This document shows positions 1 through 8,785 of a stretch of 18,940 bases of DNA, piece by piece. Below the pieces are notes generated by a model that searched no databases, had not been told where the DNA came from, and worked only from the letters and a program-made list of their open reading frames with translations. How positions within the stretch are numbered: position 1 is the stretch's first letter; every line of letters starts with the position of its first letter. The position numbers were made by a program, and so were the translations under genes. This DNA is from Bacteroidales bacterium UBA5219 (GTDB lineage: Bacteria > Bacteroidota > Bacteroidia > Bacteroidales > ML635J-15): the NCBI GenBank assembly GCA_002412425.1, contig DHVB01000029.1, forward strand, positions 1 to 18,940, written 5' to 3'.

Positions 1-66
1 TTGAATTTAACGAATATCCCAAAATAAATGTAATATAATTTATATTATGTTAAATAGGATTAATTG

Positions 67-108
67 AGTTGAAAGTTAATAAAGTTTTTAAAGTTCATAA
101 AGTTGAAT
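67..108 (+). repeat. Dispersed intergenic repeat, AAAGTT-rich
   Basis: A low-complexity stretch made of AAAGTT-type units. Its core at 87-103 (TTTAAAGTTCATAAAGT) recurs exactly at 11241-11257, just after pheT. Both copies lie in non-coding DNA close to gene 3' ends. No protein or known RNA is suggested here. It is probably one member of a repeat family scattered between genes of this chromosome. Confidence 0.55.
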
Positions 109-162
109 ACATTATTCCCTTAGTTGCAACTGATCTATTGATTATGTTTCTTGTTTTAAATA

Positions 163-206
163 CTACATATTTTAGCAATAAACAAAAATATTGCCGTAAA
201 ATGTAG
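163..206. other. Long imperfect hairpin downstream of lpxB
   Basis: Three paired blocks form one extended stem: CTACAT (163-168) with ATGTAG (201-206), TTTA (171-174) with TAAA (197-200), and GCAATA (175-180) with TATTGC (189-194). The loop is AACAAAAA. Two-base bulges, AT at 169-170 and CG at 195-196, lie on opposite arms. It sits about 50 bp beyond the lpxB stop, so it could be the 3' end or terminator of the surE-lpxB transcript. There is no good U-tract on the minus strand, so a simple intrinsic terminator is not certain. Confidence 0.5.
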
Positions 207-253
207 AAGTTTATTTGTTATATAGCTTATTTTTAATTCTTTAAAAGATAAAT

Positions 254-1351
254 TTACAAAATCCTTGCAATATTCTTATAAATATCTTTTGAATCGAGTA
301 ATTCAAAAAGTTCATTATAATCTGCTTTTATGGCTTGATAGTTTTCTCCTTTTGGTAAGATTTTGTTTAATTCTTGAATTAAATTGTCTTTATTTAAGTC
401 GTTCTGTATAAGCTCTTTAACTGATGGTTTGTCAAGTATTAGATTAACTAAAGAAATGTATTTTACTTTAGCCACAATTTTAGCAATCGCTACAGAAATT
501 TTGCCTCCTTTATAACAAACAACTTGTGGTAAATCAAAAAGTGCTGCTTCTAAAGTCGAGGTTCCTGATTTTATTAAACCAGCTGTAGAATTAGCTAAAA
601 TATCATAAGTTTTACCAAATAATAATTTTACATTTTCAGATTTTATGTTTTGTTTGTATAAATCTATTGGAATTGTTGACGTGCCTGCAATTACAAATTC
701 ATATTCAGGAAATTTATCAACAATTTCTGTCATAATTGGTAAAATATGCTTTATTTCTTGCTTTCTGCTTCCGGGTAAAACTGCTATTTTAGGCTTATTA
801 CTCAAATTATTTTCAGTGCAAAATTCTTCAAAGCTTGTTTTCTTATGATTTTTAATTGCGTCCATCAATGGATGTCCAAAATACTTAACCTCTATCCCAT
901 ATTTTTTGTAAAATTCCTTTTCAAAGGGCAAAATTACAATCATTTGGTCGATGTAATCGCGAATTTTATAAGCTCTTGAACTTTTCCAAGCCCAAACATT
1001 TGGCGAAATAAAATAAACAGATTTGTAGTTGTTCTTTTTTACCCATTTTGCCATTCGTAAATTAAAGCCGGGGTAATCAATAAAAATAACTGTGTCAGGA
1101 TTAAATTCTTTGATTTGTTTTTTGCAAAGTTTAAAGTTTTTGAGTATTGTTCTGAGATTTTCTAAAACCTCAACAAAGCCCATAAATGCAAGTTCGTTAA
1201 TATGTTTTTTTATAACAGCTCCTTGTTCTTGCATTAAATTTCCTCCCCAAGCCTGAATTTCGGCATTAGGCTTAAATAGCTTTATTTCTTTGATTAAATG
1301 CGAGCCATGCAAATCGCCAGAAGCTTCTCCTGCAATAATGAAATATTTCAT
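254..1351 (-). CDS. lpxB: Lipid-A-disaccharide synthase LpxB
   Basis: LpxB is the glycosyltransferase (family GT19) that joins UDP-2,3-diacylglucosamine to lipid X to form the tetraacyl disaccharide of lipid A. It acts at the cytoplasmic face of the inner membrane. The 365 residues match the usual family length. The N-terminus carries the hallmark YFIIAGEASGDLHGSHL (residues 3-19). A GHPLMDAI segment, a PGSRKQEI segment and a GTSTLEAALF segment follow, as expected for the two Rossmann-like halves and the nucleotide-sugar site. Its ATG overlaps the stop of the upstream membrane-protein gene by one base (TAATG), so the two are probably translationally coupled in a surE-ORF-lpxB operon. No other lpx genes are nearby, so the rest of the lipid A pathway lies elsewhere. 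The identification is secure. Confidence 0.96.
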   Translation of the reverse strand: MKYFIIAGEASGDLHGSHLIKEIKLFKPNAEIQAWGGNLMQEQGAVIKKHINELAFMGFVEVLENLRTILKNFKLCKKQIKEFNPDTVIFIDYPGFNLRMAKWVKKNNYKSVYFISPNVWAWKSSRAYKIRDYIDQMIVILPFEKEFYKKYGIEVKYFGHPLMDAIKNHKKTSFEEFCTENNLSNKPKIAVLPGSRKQEIKHILPIMTEIVDKFPEYEFVIAGTSTIPIDLYKQNIKSENVKLLFGKTYDILANSTAGLIKSGTSTLEAALFDLPQVVCYKGGKISVAIAKIVAKVKYISLVNLILDKPSVKELIQNDLNKDNLIQELNKILPKGENYQAIKADYNELFELLDSKDIYKNIARIL

Positions 1352-1662
1352 TACATAAGTTTTATAACAACTACAAACAGCGTGTATATTACAACTGTTG
1401 CAATTACACCTTTAATTGCATACCAATAGTTAAGTTTTTGCAATAAAAAGAAAAACAACAAATTTGGCAATAAACAAATACTTAAAACTGCAATTAATGC
1501 TTCGTTTTCTATTAATATATTAATAAACTTTTTTAGACTCATTTCGTTGTTTATTGACAGTTTATACATGTAATAAACCAAAAAACTAATTATCGGCAAT
1601 ATCATTCCTAATGCAAAGCCAAACCAAGTTTTATTTAATTTTTTTGTTTTATTTGTATTCAT
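1351..1662 (-). CDS. Small three-helix membrane protein between surE and lpxB
   Basis: This 103-residue protein is not recognised as a named family. It has a short basic N-terminus (NTNKTKKLNK) and three hydrophobic segments at about residues 13-34, 52-75 and 79-101. It is therefore probably an integral inner-membrane protein with its N-terminus inside by the positive-inside rule. It lies 9 bp after the surE stop and overlaps the lpxB start by one base, so it is almost certainly co-transcribed and translated with both. That position suggests a role linked to lipid A or the cell envelope, but the residues themselves show no catalytic motif and no function is claimed. Confidence 0.8.
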   Translation of the reverse strand: MNTNKTKKLNKTWFGFALGMILPIISFLVYYMYKLSINNEMSLKKFINILIENEALIAVLSICLLPNLLFFFLLQKLNYWYAIKGVIATVVIYTLFVVVIKLM

Positions 1663-1671
1663 AATTAAATT

Positions 1672-2445
1672 TTAAACTTTTAAACGTGATTTTAAAATTT
1701 CTATTGTGTTATATTCAGTAAAATCAATTTTTGTTGGTACAATTGCCGCATAATTGTTTTTTAAAGCCCATTCGTCGGTTTCTGGATTATCGAGTTGGTG
1801 ATTTGTAAATTCGCCTGTAAGCCAATAATATTCTCTTCCATACGGGTCGTGGCGTTTTTCGTATTCTTCTTTCCACACTCCTTTTGTTTGTGTACAAATT
1901 TTATATCCTTTAAAATCTTTTTTATCAATTACTGGATAGTTTATGTTTAAAGAAACTTGATAAGGCAAGCCATTTTCCAATACATCTTTAATTATAATAT
2001 CTGCATTTTCGTCTATTAAATCAAAATTTGCATCTTTGGAATGGTCTAAAAGCGAAAAACCAATAGCAGGAATTCCGTACAAACTTGCTTCTATTGCTGC
2101 TCCCATTGTTCCTGAATAAATTACATTAACAGCCGAGTTTGAGCCATGGTTTATTCCAGATAACATTAAGTCTGGTTTGCGTGGCACAAGTTGATTTATG
2201 GCTAATTTAACACAATCAACAGGTGTTCCTTTTATTGCAAAAAACTTAACTCCATCTTCTCTTTCAATTCTACGTACTCTAAGCGGTTCGCCTAAATTAA
2301 TTGAATGGCTTTTCCCAGACTGTTCTCTTTCGGGTGCTGCAACAAAAACATCACCGAATTTCTTAGCTATTTCAACAAGGTGTTTTAAACCTTTGGCATC
2401 TACTCCATCGTCATTCGACACTAAAATCAACTTTCTATCTTTCAC
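1672..2445 (-). CDS. surE: 5'/3'-nucleotidase SurE
   Basis: SurE is a cytoplasmic metal-dependent nucleoside monophosphate phosphatase, often called a stationary-phase survival protein. The 257 residues fit the family. The N-terminal LVSNDDGVDAKGL holds the two metal-binding aspartates (Asp12, Asp13). The conserved serine (Ser43) lies in APEREQSGKSHS, and the conserved asparagine (Asn99) in LSGINHGSN. KGTPVDCVKLA and YSGTMGAAIEASL are further SurE signatures. It is the first gene of the surE-ORF-lpxB operon, with a candidate -7 promoter element about 30 bp upstream of its ATG. It is downstream of tamB on the same strand, so read-through from tamB is also possible. The surE-lpxB linkage is familiar in Bacteroidota. 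Confidence 0.96.
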   Translation of the reverse strand: MKDRKLILVSNDDGVDAKGLKHLVEIAKKFGDVFVAAPEREQSGKSHSINLGEPLRVRRIEREDGVKFFAIKGTPVDCVKLAINQLVPRKPDLMLSGINHGSNSAVNVIYSGTMGAAIEASLYGIPAIGFSLLDHSKDANFDLIDENADIIIKDVLENGLPYQVSLNINYPVIDKKDFKGYKICTQTKGVWKEEYEKRHDPYGREYYWLTGEFTNHQLDNPETDEWALKNNYAAIVPTKIDFTEYNTIEILKSRLKV

Positions 2446-2473
2446 ACTATATCTTTTTAAAAATTATTTGTCG

Positions 2474-2481
2474 CAAATTTA
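2474..2481 (-). promoter_or_regulatory. Candidate -7 element for the surE operon
   Basis: On the minus strand this reads TAAATTTG, a full match to the Bacteroidota -7 consensus TAnnTTTG, 28 bp before the surE ATG. No TTG is found at the usual 19-21 bp upstream, a position that would overlap the tamB 3' end region. The promoter is therefore supported only by its -7 half. Confidence 0.4.
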
Positions 2482-2508
2482 ATAAAATTATTATTATTTC
2501 ATATTTTG

Positions 2509-5500
2509 CTAATATATCACTTGTTTTTCTTTTTTGGCTTTTCGTTTTTCTCTTGCTTTTTTGAAAGTTATTTTATCCCATAAACTTTTTACTAATTCGC
2601 CAAAAGTATCAAAATCTTCAGTATAGAACACCCCCACTCCGCTTGTATAAGGACCTAATTCAGCTTGTGTTTCAGGATTTACTCTTGTAAAACCTTTTAA
2701 TCTAAACGAACCTTGTTGATTCATCTTTAATTGTACTTCTATATCACCAATAAGATTGCTTGTTGTTGATTTATTTTCGCCTACTCCAACATTACCATTT
2801 ATTAATAATCTGTCGTTTAAGAAAGTTGTTGATAAAGCCACTTCAAGTTCACGTTCCGAAACTTCTGAACCAGGACGATAATTTATACCAATATCAAAAT
2901 CCTTACTCATTTGCGATAACCAGTTGCTTAATTGATTTGACAATAATTCGGCTGAAGTAACTCCAAAAGCATTAGTTGTATTTCCAATTTGAGGGCTTAC
3001 ATTTTCAGCATCTGCACTATAAAATCTATTCAAAATTAGTAAATACAACATTTGTTTATTTATTTCGTCTTGAGTCATATTTGCTAATTGTGTTTTTACC
3101 TTATCGTTTGCATTAGGTATTTCTATGCTAAACTTAATATCAGGAGACATTAAACTTCCCGACATGTGCATATGACATTCTACATTAGTAGGTTTTTTAT
3201 AAATATTTGAAGAATCCGCTACTGCTGCCATTAAATCAATTAGTGGAGCTTTTGCATGGTAAACAGCATCTAAATCTAATTGAGCATCATACGCATCACC
3301 AGACCAAACTATTGTGCCTCCAGGTTTTATATGGAATTTTTTATTGATAATATTTTCCAAAGTAAATAAATAATCACCCGAAACAATTTCTATATCTCCA
3401 TACATGTAAAATTCTTCGTCAGAAGTATATTCCATTTTTAAATTACCTGAACCATAGCCTTTTATAAGGTCTCCAACTTTAGAATCAAACACAATTTGTG
3501 CTTCTGCATCTGGAGTAACTTCAACATCAAGTTTAAAATAATACTCCATATCAGTTTTTATAGCTTTAGTTTCAGTTTCCCCTTCTTCATCTTCTTTTGG
3601 TCGTTGTATATATGTAACATAACTTACATCACTACCTTCATACGACTCAGTCATAGGTAAAACAAACACAGTATTAGGTTCTGTTTTTGCAACTACATCA
3701 ATACCAAATTTATCCAAATCTCCAGCTATTCTAACATTTCCTGTTGCAAAAGCGGTTCCATAATATAGACTGTTATCTTTTTCAGTAGTGTTCATAAGTT
3801 TCATATTAGTAGCATCTACCAAAATATCAAACCTGATATCACTAAAATTCTTGTGATATAAACCACCATTTATAACACCTTTATTATTATGTTCGTCGTA
3901 AATTTTAAAATCTTTGAAAGAAATTGCATTGTTAGTAATAAATATTTTATCATTGATAAAAGCATGTAATTTTAAGAAATCATAAACTAACTCGGCTTTT
4001 TGAAATTCAATATATCCAGAAATATCAGGTTGTGCAAGTTTTCCTCTTACATCAACTACAACGTCTAAATGTCCTTTTAAATTACTGATATCAAAATCGG
4101 AAGTATATGGCTCTAATATTTCTAAATTAAAATTATCCATAAGGAAATTTACGTCAAGGCTATCTGTTTCAGCCATATAAACGCCACGTATTTTCATAAA
4201 TTTATTTACTCCGTCAATTTTAAATCCGTTTTTACGTCCTTCCCAGATAGCTGAAATATCAAAGCGTCCAAAATCTTCATTATTAATTTTAAAGTCATTT
4301 ATACTTACTGATGCTTTTAAACTTGGATTATCATAAATATTAGCAACTCTTCCATTTCCAGAAAGCGCTCCCTGTACTTGATAACCTGTAAAAGCAAGAT
4401 ATGGATTAAAGTTCGTTATATCAACATCTGAAATTAAAAAGCGTAAAAGTTTAGTTGGATTTTCAGAAATTTCCCCATCAATATTTAACATTTGATTTTC
4501 GTGAACTAAACCAAATTTATTGATAGTAATGTTTTTGTCATCAACAATAACACTAGATGGTCTTATCTCCCACTTTCTATTTGCAATAACTAAATTTGAT
4601 TCAAAAATAGAACTTTCAATTTTAGGCATTGCTCTGTCTTTTACAGGAATAAACTTTGTTAAAATATTTATATTTCCAGAATTATTTATATCATCAAAAT
4701 TATTCCAATTTAATTCTAGTAACACACTATCTTGTTGAACACCTAAGTTTAAAACAATATTTTCTAACCATGGAAAACTTTTGCTACTAATTTCTTGACT
4801 TGTTAATCCAATATTTAAAAGTTTTGAATTTCCTACAACATTCAACTCAGAACCCCATAAATAAATGCTGTCATATTTGATTACAGGGAAACTGAAAACC
4901 ATATCAAATTTTTCCTCTTTACCATTAATACTACCTTCGGCAAAAACATCATCATCAATTACTAAATCGGGCATAAAGAGTTTTAGAACTTCGCTTAAAT
5001 TTTTTAATCTTAAATCAAATTTAGCAGTATTTGATTTTGTGTCGTCCTTTACTTCGATAGGTTTTATATATGACGGAGCATAATGTGAAAGCAAGTTATA
5101 TACTCTAACTCCGAGTTCATCAAACTCAAAATCGCCAGCAAATTTCAAATCAATATAATCAGATTTTAAGTTTAAACAATGCATTTGCTTTTCATCAATA
5201 AAAGATTCTAAATTAAAATGATTAAGCTTCATAGTTTGTCCATTTAAAACAAGCTTTAAATCATTGATATTTAAGTTTCCTAGAGGTTTTGTGCTTAAAA
5301 GACCTTCTACGTCGGCAGACATAACAAATTTAATCTCTGACTCAAGACTATCGTTAGTTATGTGCAAAGCATTGAGATTAGCATAAAGGTCAGTAGAAAA
5401 GTTAACTCTTTCGGTATTTCTACCTAAAGCATATTGTCCAAGAAATTGAAATTTAAAATTTGGATCATCAACGAAAATTTCTCCATTAAACAGAGTATTT

Positions 5501-6975
5501 GAAATATCTCCATTTATAGTAATTTCAGAATATTTGTATTTTAAAATATCTAGTTCTGAAACTTTAGATTTTATATTTGCATTATAATTACCGAGAGAAT
5601 CAAGATTACCAGCTATTATGGCATTCATACTTATTTTTCCAAAAGTTTCACTATCTCCAAGCAGTTTTCCTGCATCTACAGACATTAAATTAATTTTTCC
5701 ACTATAATCAAGGTCAAAACTTTCAAAATCAGTAACTAATGCAATGTCGGTTCTTATAGAGCCAAGTGGTGTTCTAAACTCTCCATAAGCAACTAAATCA
5801 CTTAAAAAACCTGTAATATTTCCATTAAAAGATAAATTATCAATATCGCTTACAATTGAAGGCAGAATCATAGGGTTTTCGGGGTCAATAATTCTCAAAA
5901 GCCTATCTATATCCCTTTTATTTATTCTTAATTCACTTACATTTCCAAATATAAATGCCATTTCAGGATTATCCAAGCCATCAATATCTATATCTGTTGA
6001 AAATCTTGTGTTCTCGCCATAATTTAGATTAAAATCAGTTAATTTAAGTTTTGAAAGATTTCCATTAAAATTTCCTGATAAATAAATTTTATCTCGCATA
6101 AACCTATATTCAGGCTTAATTGGGGCTAAATCTGCAATATTGAAAATTAATGTGTCGATATTTATTTTAAGCTTTGCTTTATGAATTGGATCTGACAAAT
6201 AATCTGTAGAATCGCCTGAGATAGCAATTTCAGAACAAATAAATTCCGAAAGTTTAGTTTTAAAAACAAAATCATTTAATTCAATTCCAGTATCATAATA
6301 TTTTAAATGTCCCGCAATTTTTTCAATATTTAAACCAGATTTTTCAGCAAAACTAAAGTTGTTTAATCTTAGTTGTATTGTGTCAGCTCCATATTTAAAA
6401 TCACTAAGTTCAAGATTAAAACCAGAAATTTCGGCATCGGAATAATTGAATTCGTCTTCAATATTATTTAAGTATCTTACATCTTTATATTTTAATCTTG
6501 CATTAACAATTTCAAAATTATTGCAGGACAAGCTAAAGTCTGTCACCTCGCTATCTGATGTTGTGTCTGGATCTGATGCAAATTTTTCTAAAATACTTTC
6601 GTAATTTGCAACTCCTAAACTGTCAACCTGAACACTTATATAAGGATTTATTAAAGAAATTTTCTCTAAATTCAAATCCATATTACGAAGGCTTATTGAA
6701 GCAATTTTCGCATTTATTTCTTGAGAACACAGTAAAGTGTCATTTTGTTCGTCTAATAATGTAATATTCTGTAAAACAATAGTTTTTGGCAATTTTATAT
6801 AAACATTGTCTATGCTTAAAGCTATATCGTAATGTTTTGCAAAGTAAGCTATCACAAATTTTGTTAATTTACTTTGTAAAAACGCTGAATTAATTAGAAT
6901 AATAACTATAGCTAAGTATTTAACTATTAGCAAACTAAGTATTAGCAAAAATCGTTTTATTCTAATTCTATTCAA
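2509..6975 (-). CDS. tamB: TamB-like translocation/assembly module protein
   Basis: A 1488-residue protein of the TamB (DUF490, AsmA-like) superfamily. These are anchored in the inner membrane and span the periplasm. In other bacteria they form a hydrophobic groove used in outer-membrane protein assembly or phospholipid transport. A single N-terminal membrane helix lies at about residues 8-30. A very long region of repeating amphipathic beta-strands follows, typical of the bridge-like fold. The TamB domain occupies roughly the last 400 residues. It is recognised by the segment GDYLFTLENIINKKFHI and the following GGTIVWSGDAYDA near residues 1195-1225. The C-terminus is basic (KKAREKRKAKKEK). 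It has its own promoter and is divergent from tsaD, an arrangement familiar in this phylum. No TamA partner is encoded in the window, as is usual for Bacteroidota, where the outer-membrane partner is often encoded elsewhere. Confidence 0.9.
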   Translation of the reverse strand: MNRIRIKRFLLILSLLIVKYLAIVIILINSAFLQSKLTKFVIAYFAKHYDIALSIDNVYIKLPKTIVLQNITLLDEQNDTLLCSQEINAKIASISLRNMDLNLEKISLINPYISVQVDSLGVANYESILEKFASDPDTTSDSEVTDFSLSCNNFEIVNARLKYKDVRYLNNIEDEFNYSDAEISGFNLELSDFKYGADTIQLRLNNFSFAEKSGLNIEKIAGHLKYYDTGIELNDFVFKTKLSEFICSEIAISGDSTDYLSDPIHKAKLKINIDTLIFNIADLAPIKPEYRFMRDKIYLSGNFNGNLSKLKLTDFNLNYGENTRFSTDIDIDGLDNPEMAFIFGNVSELRINKRDIDRLLRIIDPENPMILPSIVSDIDNLSFNGNITGFLSDLVAYGEFRTPLGSIRTDIALVTDFESFDLDYSGKINLMSVDAGKLLGDSETFGKISMNAIIAGNLDSLGNYNANIKSKVSELDILKYKYSEITINGDISNTLFNGEIFVDDPNFKFQFLGQYALGRNTERVNFSTDLYANLNALHITNDSLESEIKFVMSADVEGLLSTKPLGNLNINDLKLVLNGQTMKLNHFNLESFIDEKQMHCLNLKSDYIDLKFAGDFEFDELGVRVYNLLSHYAPSYIKPIEVKDDTKSNTAKFDLRLKNLSEVLKLFMPDLVIDDDVFAEGSINGKEEKFDMVFSFPVIKYDSIYLWGSELNVVGNSKLLNIGLTSQEISSKSFPWLENIVLNLGVQQDSVLLELNWNNFDDINNSGNINILTKFIPVKDRAMPKIESSIFESNLVIANRKWEIRPSSVIVDDKNITINKFGLVHENQMLNIDGEISENPTKLLRFLISDVDITNFNPYLAFTGYQVQGALSGNGRVANIYDNPSLKASVSINDFKINNEDFGRFDISAIWEGRKNGFKIDGVNKFMKIRGVYMAETDSLDVNFLMDNFNLEILEPYTSDFDISNLKGHLDVVVDVRGKLAQPDISGYIEFQKAELVYDFLKLHAFINDKIFITNNAISFKDFKIYDEHNNKGVINGGLYHKNFSDIRFDILVDATNMKLMNTTEKDNSLYYGTAFATGNVRIAGDLDKFGIDVVAKTEPNTVFVLPMTESYEGSDVSYVTYIQRPKEDEEGETETKAIKTDMEYYFKLDVEVTPDAEAQIVFDSKVGDLIKGYGSGNLKMEYTSDEEFYMYGDIEIVSGDYLFTLENIINKKFHIKPGGTIVWSGDAYDAQLDLDAVYHAKAPLIDLMAAVADSSNIYKKPTNVECHMHMSGSLMSPDIKFSIEIPNANDKVKTQLANMTQDEINKQMLYLLILNRFYSADAENVSPQIGNTTNAFGVTSAELLSNQLSNWLSQMSKDFDIGINYRPGSEVSERELEVALSTTFLNDRLLINGNVGVGENKSTTSNLIGDIEVQLKMNQQGSFRLKGFTRVNPETQAELGPYTSGVGVFYTEDFDTFGELVKSLWDKITFKKAREKRKAKKEKQVIY

Positions 6976-6991
6976 TTTCTAAAGTTTTAAT

Positions 6992-7021
6992 CAAATAAAA
7001 AACATTTTAATTAATTTACAA
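6992..7021 (-). promoter_or_regulatory. tamB promoter (Bacteroidota type)
   Basis: On the minus strand a TTG (7019-7021, within TTTG) is followed by exactly 19 bases and then TTTATTTG (6992-6999). The latter matches the -7 consensus TAnnTTTG at all but the second position. The tamB start lies 17 bp downstream of the -7 box, so the leader would be very short. Only 16 bp separate it from the divergent tsaD promoter, so the two could influence one another. Confidence 0.55.
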
Positions 7022-7037
7022 ATATTCAAAAAAATAA

Positions 7038-7067
7038 TTGAATAATTACAATTAAGATGTACTTTTG
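7038..7067 (+). promoter_or_regulatory. tsaD promoter (Bacteroidota type)
   Basis: TTG (7038-7040), exactly 19 bases, then TACTTTTG (7060-7067) is a perfect match to TTG-N19-TAnnTTTG. Transcription should begin a few bases after 7067. The upstream in-frame ATG at 7057 lies inside this promoter and cannot be on the transcript, so the promoter decides the tsaD start in favour of 7090. Confidence 0.75.
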
Positions 7068-7089
7068 TAAACCTTTTTATGTTGATAAA

Positions 7090-8115
7090 ATGAAAACTAT
7101 TGTTTTAGGCATAGAATCTTCTTGTGATGACACTTCAGCAGCTGTTGTTTGTGATGGGAAATTATATTCAAACGTAATAAACACACAATCAATTCATTAT
7201 AAATATGGTGGTGTTGTACCTGAATTAGCTAGCAGAGCACATCAACAAAATATTGTGTTAGTAGTAAAAGAAGCATTAGAGCAAGCAAAAATAAGTTTTG
7301 ATGATATTTCTGCCATAGCTTTTACTCAAGGTCCAGGTTTATTAGGCTCTTTGCTTGTTGGTTCTTCATTTGCTAAAGGTGTGGCAATAGCAAAAGATAT
7401 TCCTATTATAGGCGTTAATCATTTGCAAGGTCATATGTTTGCGCATTTTTTAAGAGAAAAAGATGAAGAAGAGTTTGTTCCAAAATTTCCGTTTTTATGC
7501 TTATTAGTTTCGGGCGGGCATACTCAAATTATTGTTGTGGAATCATATACAAAATATGAAATTATTGGTTCAACAATTGACGATGCTGCTGGCGAAGCTT
7601 TTGATAAATGTGCTAAAGTTATGAATTTAGGTTATCCCGGAGGACCAATAATTGATAAATATGCACAAACTGGAAACCCAAATAAATTTAAATTTAGCAA
7701 ACCTAATGTTGCCGATTTAAACTTTAGCTTTAGTGGCTTAAAAACTTCATTTTTATATTTTTTAAGAGACCAAATAAAAGAAAACGAAAATTTTATTTCT
7801 GAGAACCTACCCGACCTTTGTGCATCTTTGCAATTTCAAATAGTTGATATTTTATTGGAAAAATTATCAAAAGCTGTAAAACAAACTGGAATTAAAAAAA
7901 TTACAATTTCTGGTGGCGTTTCGGCAAATTCTGGCTTACGAACAAAATTAACAGAACTCGCACAAAAAGAAGAATGGACTGTTCATATTCCAAAAATTAG
8001 ATATACTACCGACAATGCAGCTATGATAGCTTTAATTGGATATTATCATTTTTTAGATGGAAAGACTGATGGGCTTGATATTGTATCGGTTGCAAATTTA
8101 GCACAATTGAGTTAA
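7090..8115 (+). CDS. tsaD: tRNA N6-adenosine threonylcarbamoyltransferase TsaD
   Basis: TsaD (Gcp/YgjD, the bacterial Kae1) transfers the threonylcarbamoyl group from threonylcarbamoyl-AMP to A37 of ANN-decoding tRNAs to make t6A. It works in the cytoplasm with TsaB and TsaE. From the ATG at 7090 the protein is 341 residues, the normal length. It opens with the ASKHA-fold phosphate motif GIESSCDDTSAAVV. The metal ligands His111 and His115 are in NHLQGHMFAH, and a third ligand, Asp308, is in TTDNAAMIA. LVSGGHTQ and ISGGVSANSGLR are further family signatures. An in-frame ATG at 7057 would add 11 unrelated residues but falls within the promoter. The stop codon lies inside the first unit of an AGTTAAA repeat array. 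TsaB and TsaE are not in the window. Confidence 0.97.
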   Translation: MKTIVLGIESSCDDTSAAVVCDGKLYSNVINTQSIHYKYGGVVPELASRAHQQNIVLVVKEALEQAKISFDDISAIAFTQGPGLLGSLLVGSSFAKGVAIAKDIPIIGVNHLQGHMFAHFLREKDEEEFVPKFPFLCLLVSGGHTQIIVVESYTKYEIIGSTIDDAAGEAFDKCAKVMNLGYPGGPIIDKYAQTGNPNKFKFSKPNVADLNFSFSGLKTSFLYFLRDQIKENENFISENLPDLCASLQFQIVDILLEKLSKAVKQTGIKKITISGGVSANSGLRTKLTELAQKEEWTVHIPKIRYTTDNAAMIALIGYYHFLDGKTDGLDIVSVANLAQLS

Positions 8116-8140
8116 AAGTTAAAAGTTAAAAGTCGAAAGT
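8110..8140 (+). repeat. AGTTAAA heptamer array at the tsaD 3' end
   Basis: Three tandem AGTTAAA units are followed by AGTCGAAAGT. The first unit contains the tsaD stop codon (AGT TAA encodes the last Ser and the stop). The same motif follows the pseudouridine synthase gene (13986-14006) and pheT (11222-11230). It appears in the opposite orientation at 11304-11317 and 11343-11359. It is a short dispersed repeat that tends to sit at gene ends. Confidence 0.7.
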
Positions 8141-8181
8141 GGATTTTAGATTTAATTCAGTTAATAGATGAAATTTTTTAT

Positions 8182-8189
8182 TAAATTTG
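8182..8189 (+). promoter_or_regulatory. Candidate -7 element for ppa-pheT
   Basis: TAAATTTG matches TAnnTTTG fully and sits 21 bp before the ppa ATG. No TTG is present 19-21 bp upstream; TTA at 8161-8163 is the nearest at 18 bp. It supports starting ppa at 8211 rather than at the in-frame TTG at 8187, which lies within this box. Confidence 0.5.
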
Positions 8190-8210
8190 CAAACATTAAT
8201 TTTAGAAGTT

Positions 8211-8774
8211 ATGAATAAAGAATTTGCTAATCCTTGGCATAGTGTTTCGCCGGGTAAAGATGCACCAGAAATTGTAAATGGAATTATTGAAATTCCAAAA
8301 GGTAATCGTGCAAAATATGAATTAGACAAAAACAGTGGTTTGTTGAAGTTAGACAGAGTTTTATACTCTTCGGTTTATTATCCTGTAAATTATGGTTTTA
8401 TTCCACAAACTTATTGCAACGACAAAGATCCACTTGATATTTTAATTATGGCTCAAATCGAAATTGTTCCTATGTGCATTGTGCCAGCAAAAGTTATCGG
8501 TGTGATGCGAATGTTGGACAGTAACGAAGCTGACGATAAAATAATAGCTGTAAGTGCTGGCGACCCAAGCATGAATCATATTAATGATATTTCAGAGCTT
8601 CCAGACCATTTTATTTCTGAAATTAGAAACTTTTTTGAAGAATATAAAAAGTTAGAACATAAAACTGTAGTGGTTGAAGAATATTTAGATAAACATATTG
8701 CTATGGAAATCATTAACGAAAGTTTGGAAGAATATAAGCGAAAATTAGAATATTTAAAAACTTTAAAATTTTAA
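8211..8774 (+). CDS. ppa: Inorganic pyrophosphatase, family I
   Basis: A soluble Mg2+-dependent pyrophosphatase that hydrolyses PPi to two phosphates and so pulls biosynthetic reactions forward, including aminoacyl-tRNA synthesis. From the ATG at 8211 it has 187 residues, normal for the family. The family I signature DKDPLD at residues 71-76 supplies the metal-binding aspartates. IEIPKGNRAKYELDK (residues 26-40) and YYPVNYGFIPQTY (residues 56-68) are the other conserved active-site segments. An in-frame TTG at 8187 could add eight residues but overlaps the likely promoter. pheT follows 11 bp later, so the two are probably co-transcribed. The pairing is sensible because PheRS releases PPi. Confidence 0.95.
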   Translation: MNKEFANPWHSVSPGKDAPEIVNGIIEIPKGNRAKYELDKNSGLLKLDRVLYSSVYYPVNYGFIPQTYCNDKDPLDILIMAQIEIVPMCIVPAKVIGVMRMLDSNEADDKIIAVSAGDPSMNHINDISELPDHFISEIRNFFEEYKKLEHKTVVVEEYLDKHIAMEIINESLEEYKRKLEYLKTLKF

Positions 8775-8785
8775 GCATTCAAATC

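Noticed and set aside
7057..7089. N-terminal extension of TsaD from the ATG at 7057
   Set aside because: The extra 11 residues do not resemble the family, and the codon lies within a perfect promoter. The start at 7090 gives the standard N-terminus MKTIVLGIESS.
8187..8210. Upstream TTG start for the pyrophosphatase
   Set aside because: It falls in the TAAATTTG -7 box and adds only eight hydrophobic residues not expected in this family.
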